Origin: an uncultured Sutterella sp.
Lineage (GTDB): Bacteria > Pseudomonadota > Gammaproteobacteria > Burkholderiales > Burkholderiaceae_F
Length of the DNA stretch: 13,455 bases
Assembly: GCA_900767875.1 (NCBI GenBank)
Contig: CAAGAT010000075.1
Location: 1 to 13,455 of the forward strand
Reading direction: 5' to 3'
Below the pieces are notes generated by a model. It was not told the DNA's origin. It was given only the letters and a program-made list of their open reading frames with translations, and did not search any database. Below are positions 13,407 to 13,455 of this stretch, one piece after another (the first letter of the stretch is position 1; each line of letters starts with the position of its first letter). A program made the translations under genes and the position numbers.

Positions 13407-13455
13407 TCATTGTTTTCACTGAAAATATTTTCCCGCTCGGGTTGATTTTGCTTCG
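13407..13455. other. AT-rich intergenic tail at the window edge
   Basis: The last bases are markedly AT-richer than the rest of the window and contain a perfect 12-base palindrome, GAAAATATTTTC (13421-13432). No open frame with a supported start lies here. It could be the promoter region of the next gene beyond the window. Confidence 0.4.

Overview
The window is high-GC chromosomal DNA from a proteobacterium, most likely a betaproteobacterium of the order Burkholderiales, possibly Sutterellaceae. This placement is inferred from the ffh / CcsA-like / PP0621-family / ampD neighbourhood and the protein flavour; no rRNA or marker search was possible. Nearly all of it is conserved core-genome content. 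There is no CRISPR array, insertion sequence, prophage gene, toxin-antitoxin pair, tRNA or rRNA that I can see.

Layout. (1) Positions 1-92 hold the 3' end of an unrecognised + strand gene, which converges on a - strand block. (2) The - strand block, from 5348 down to 193, reads ffh (SRP GTPase), a YafS-like methyltransferase, rnhA, dnaQ, then metN-metI (methionine ABC importer ATPase and permease). Its gaps are small or absent, and it ends in a hairpin at 144-170. (3) A divergent + strand block, 5646-9368, carries a CcsA/HemX-like membrane protein, a small PP0621-type zinc-finger membrane protein, ampD, a YggT-family protein and an MscS-family channel. It ends in a perfect bidirectional terminator at 9395-9429. 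(4) The phosphate uptake locus follows: pstB on the - strand (9481-10260), then pstS, pstC and pstA on the + strand (10618-13333), with a hairpin terminator after pstA.

The most interesting part is the 357-base pstB-pstS intergenic region. It holds two back-to-back arrays of PhoB-type 7-mers. Each array has four positions spaced exactly 11 bases apart, and each ends exactly 10 bases before a candidate -10 hexamer, one driving pstB and the other pstSCA. The ATPase gene is therefore detached from the usual pstSCAB order but appears co-regulated through a mirrored control region. Both leaders contain strong hairpins. phoU is not next to pstB or pstA inside the window.

I see no unambiguous new system. 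The points worth checking are the split pst locus with its mirrored Pho boxes, leader and intergenic RNA hairpins, a short degenerate intergenic repeat, and the poorly characterised small proteins.
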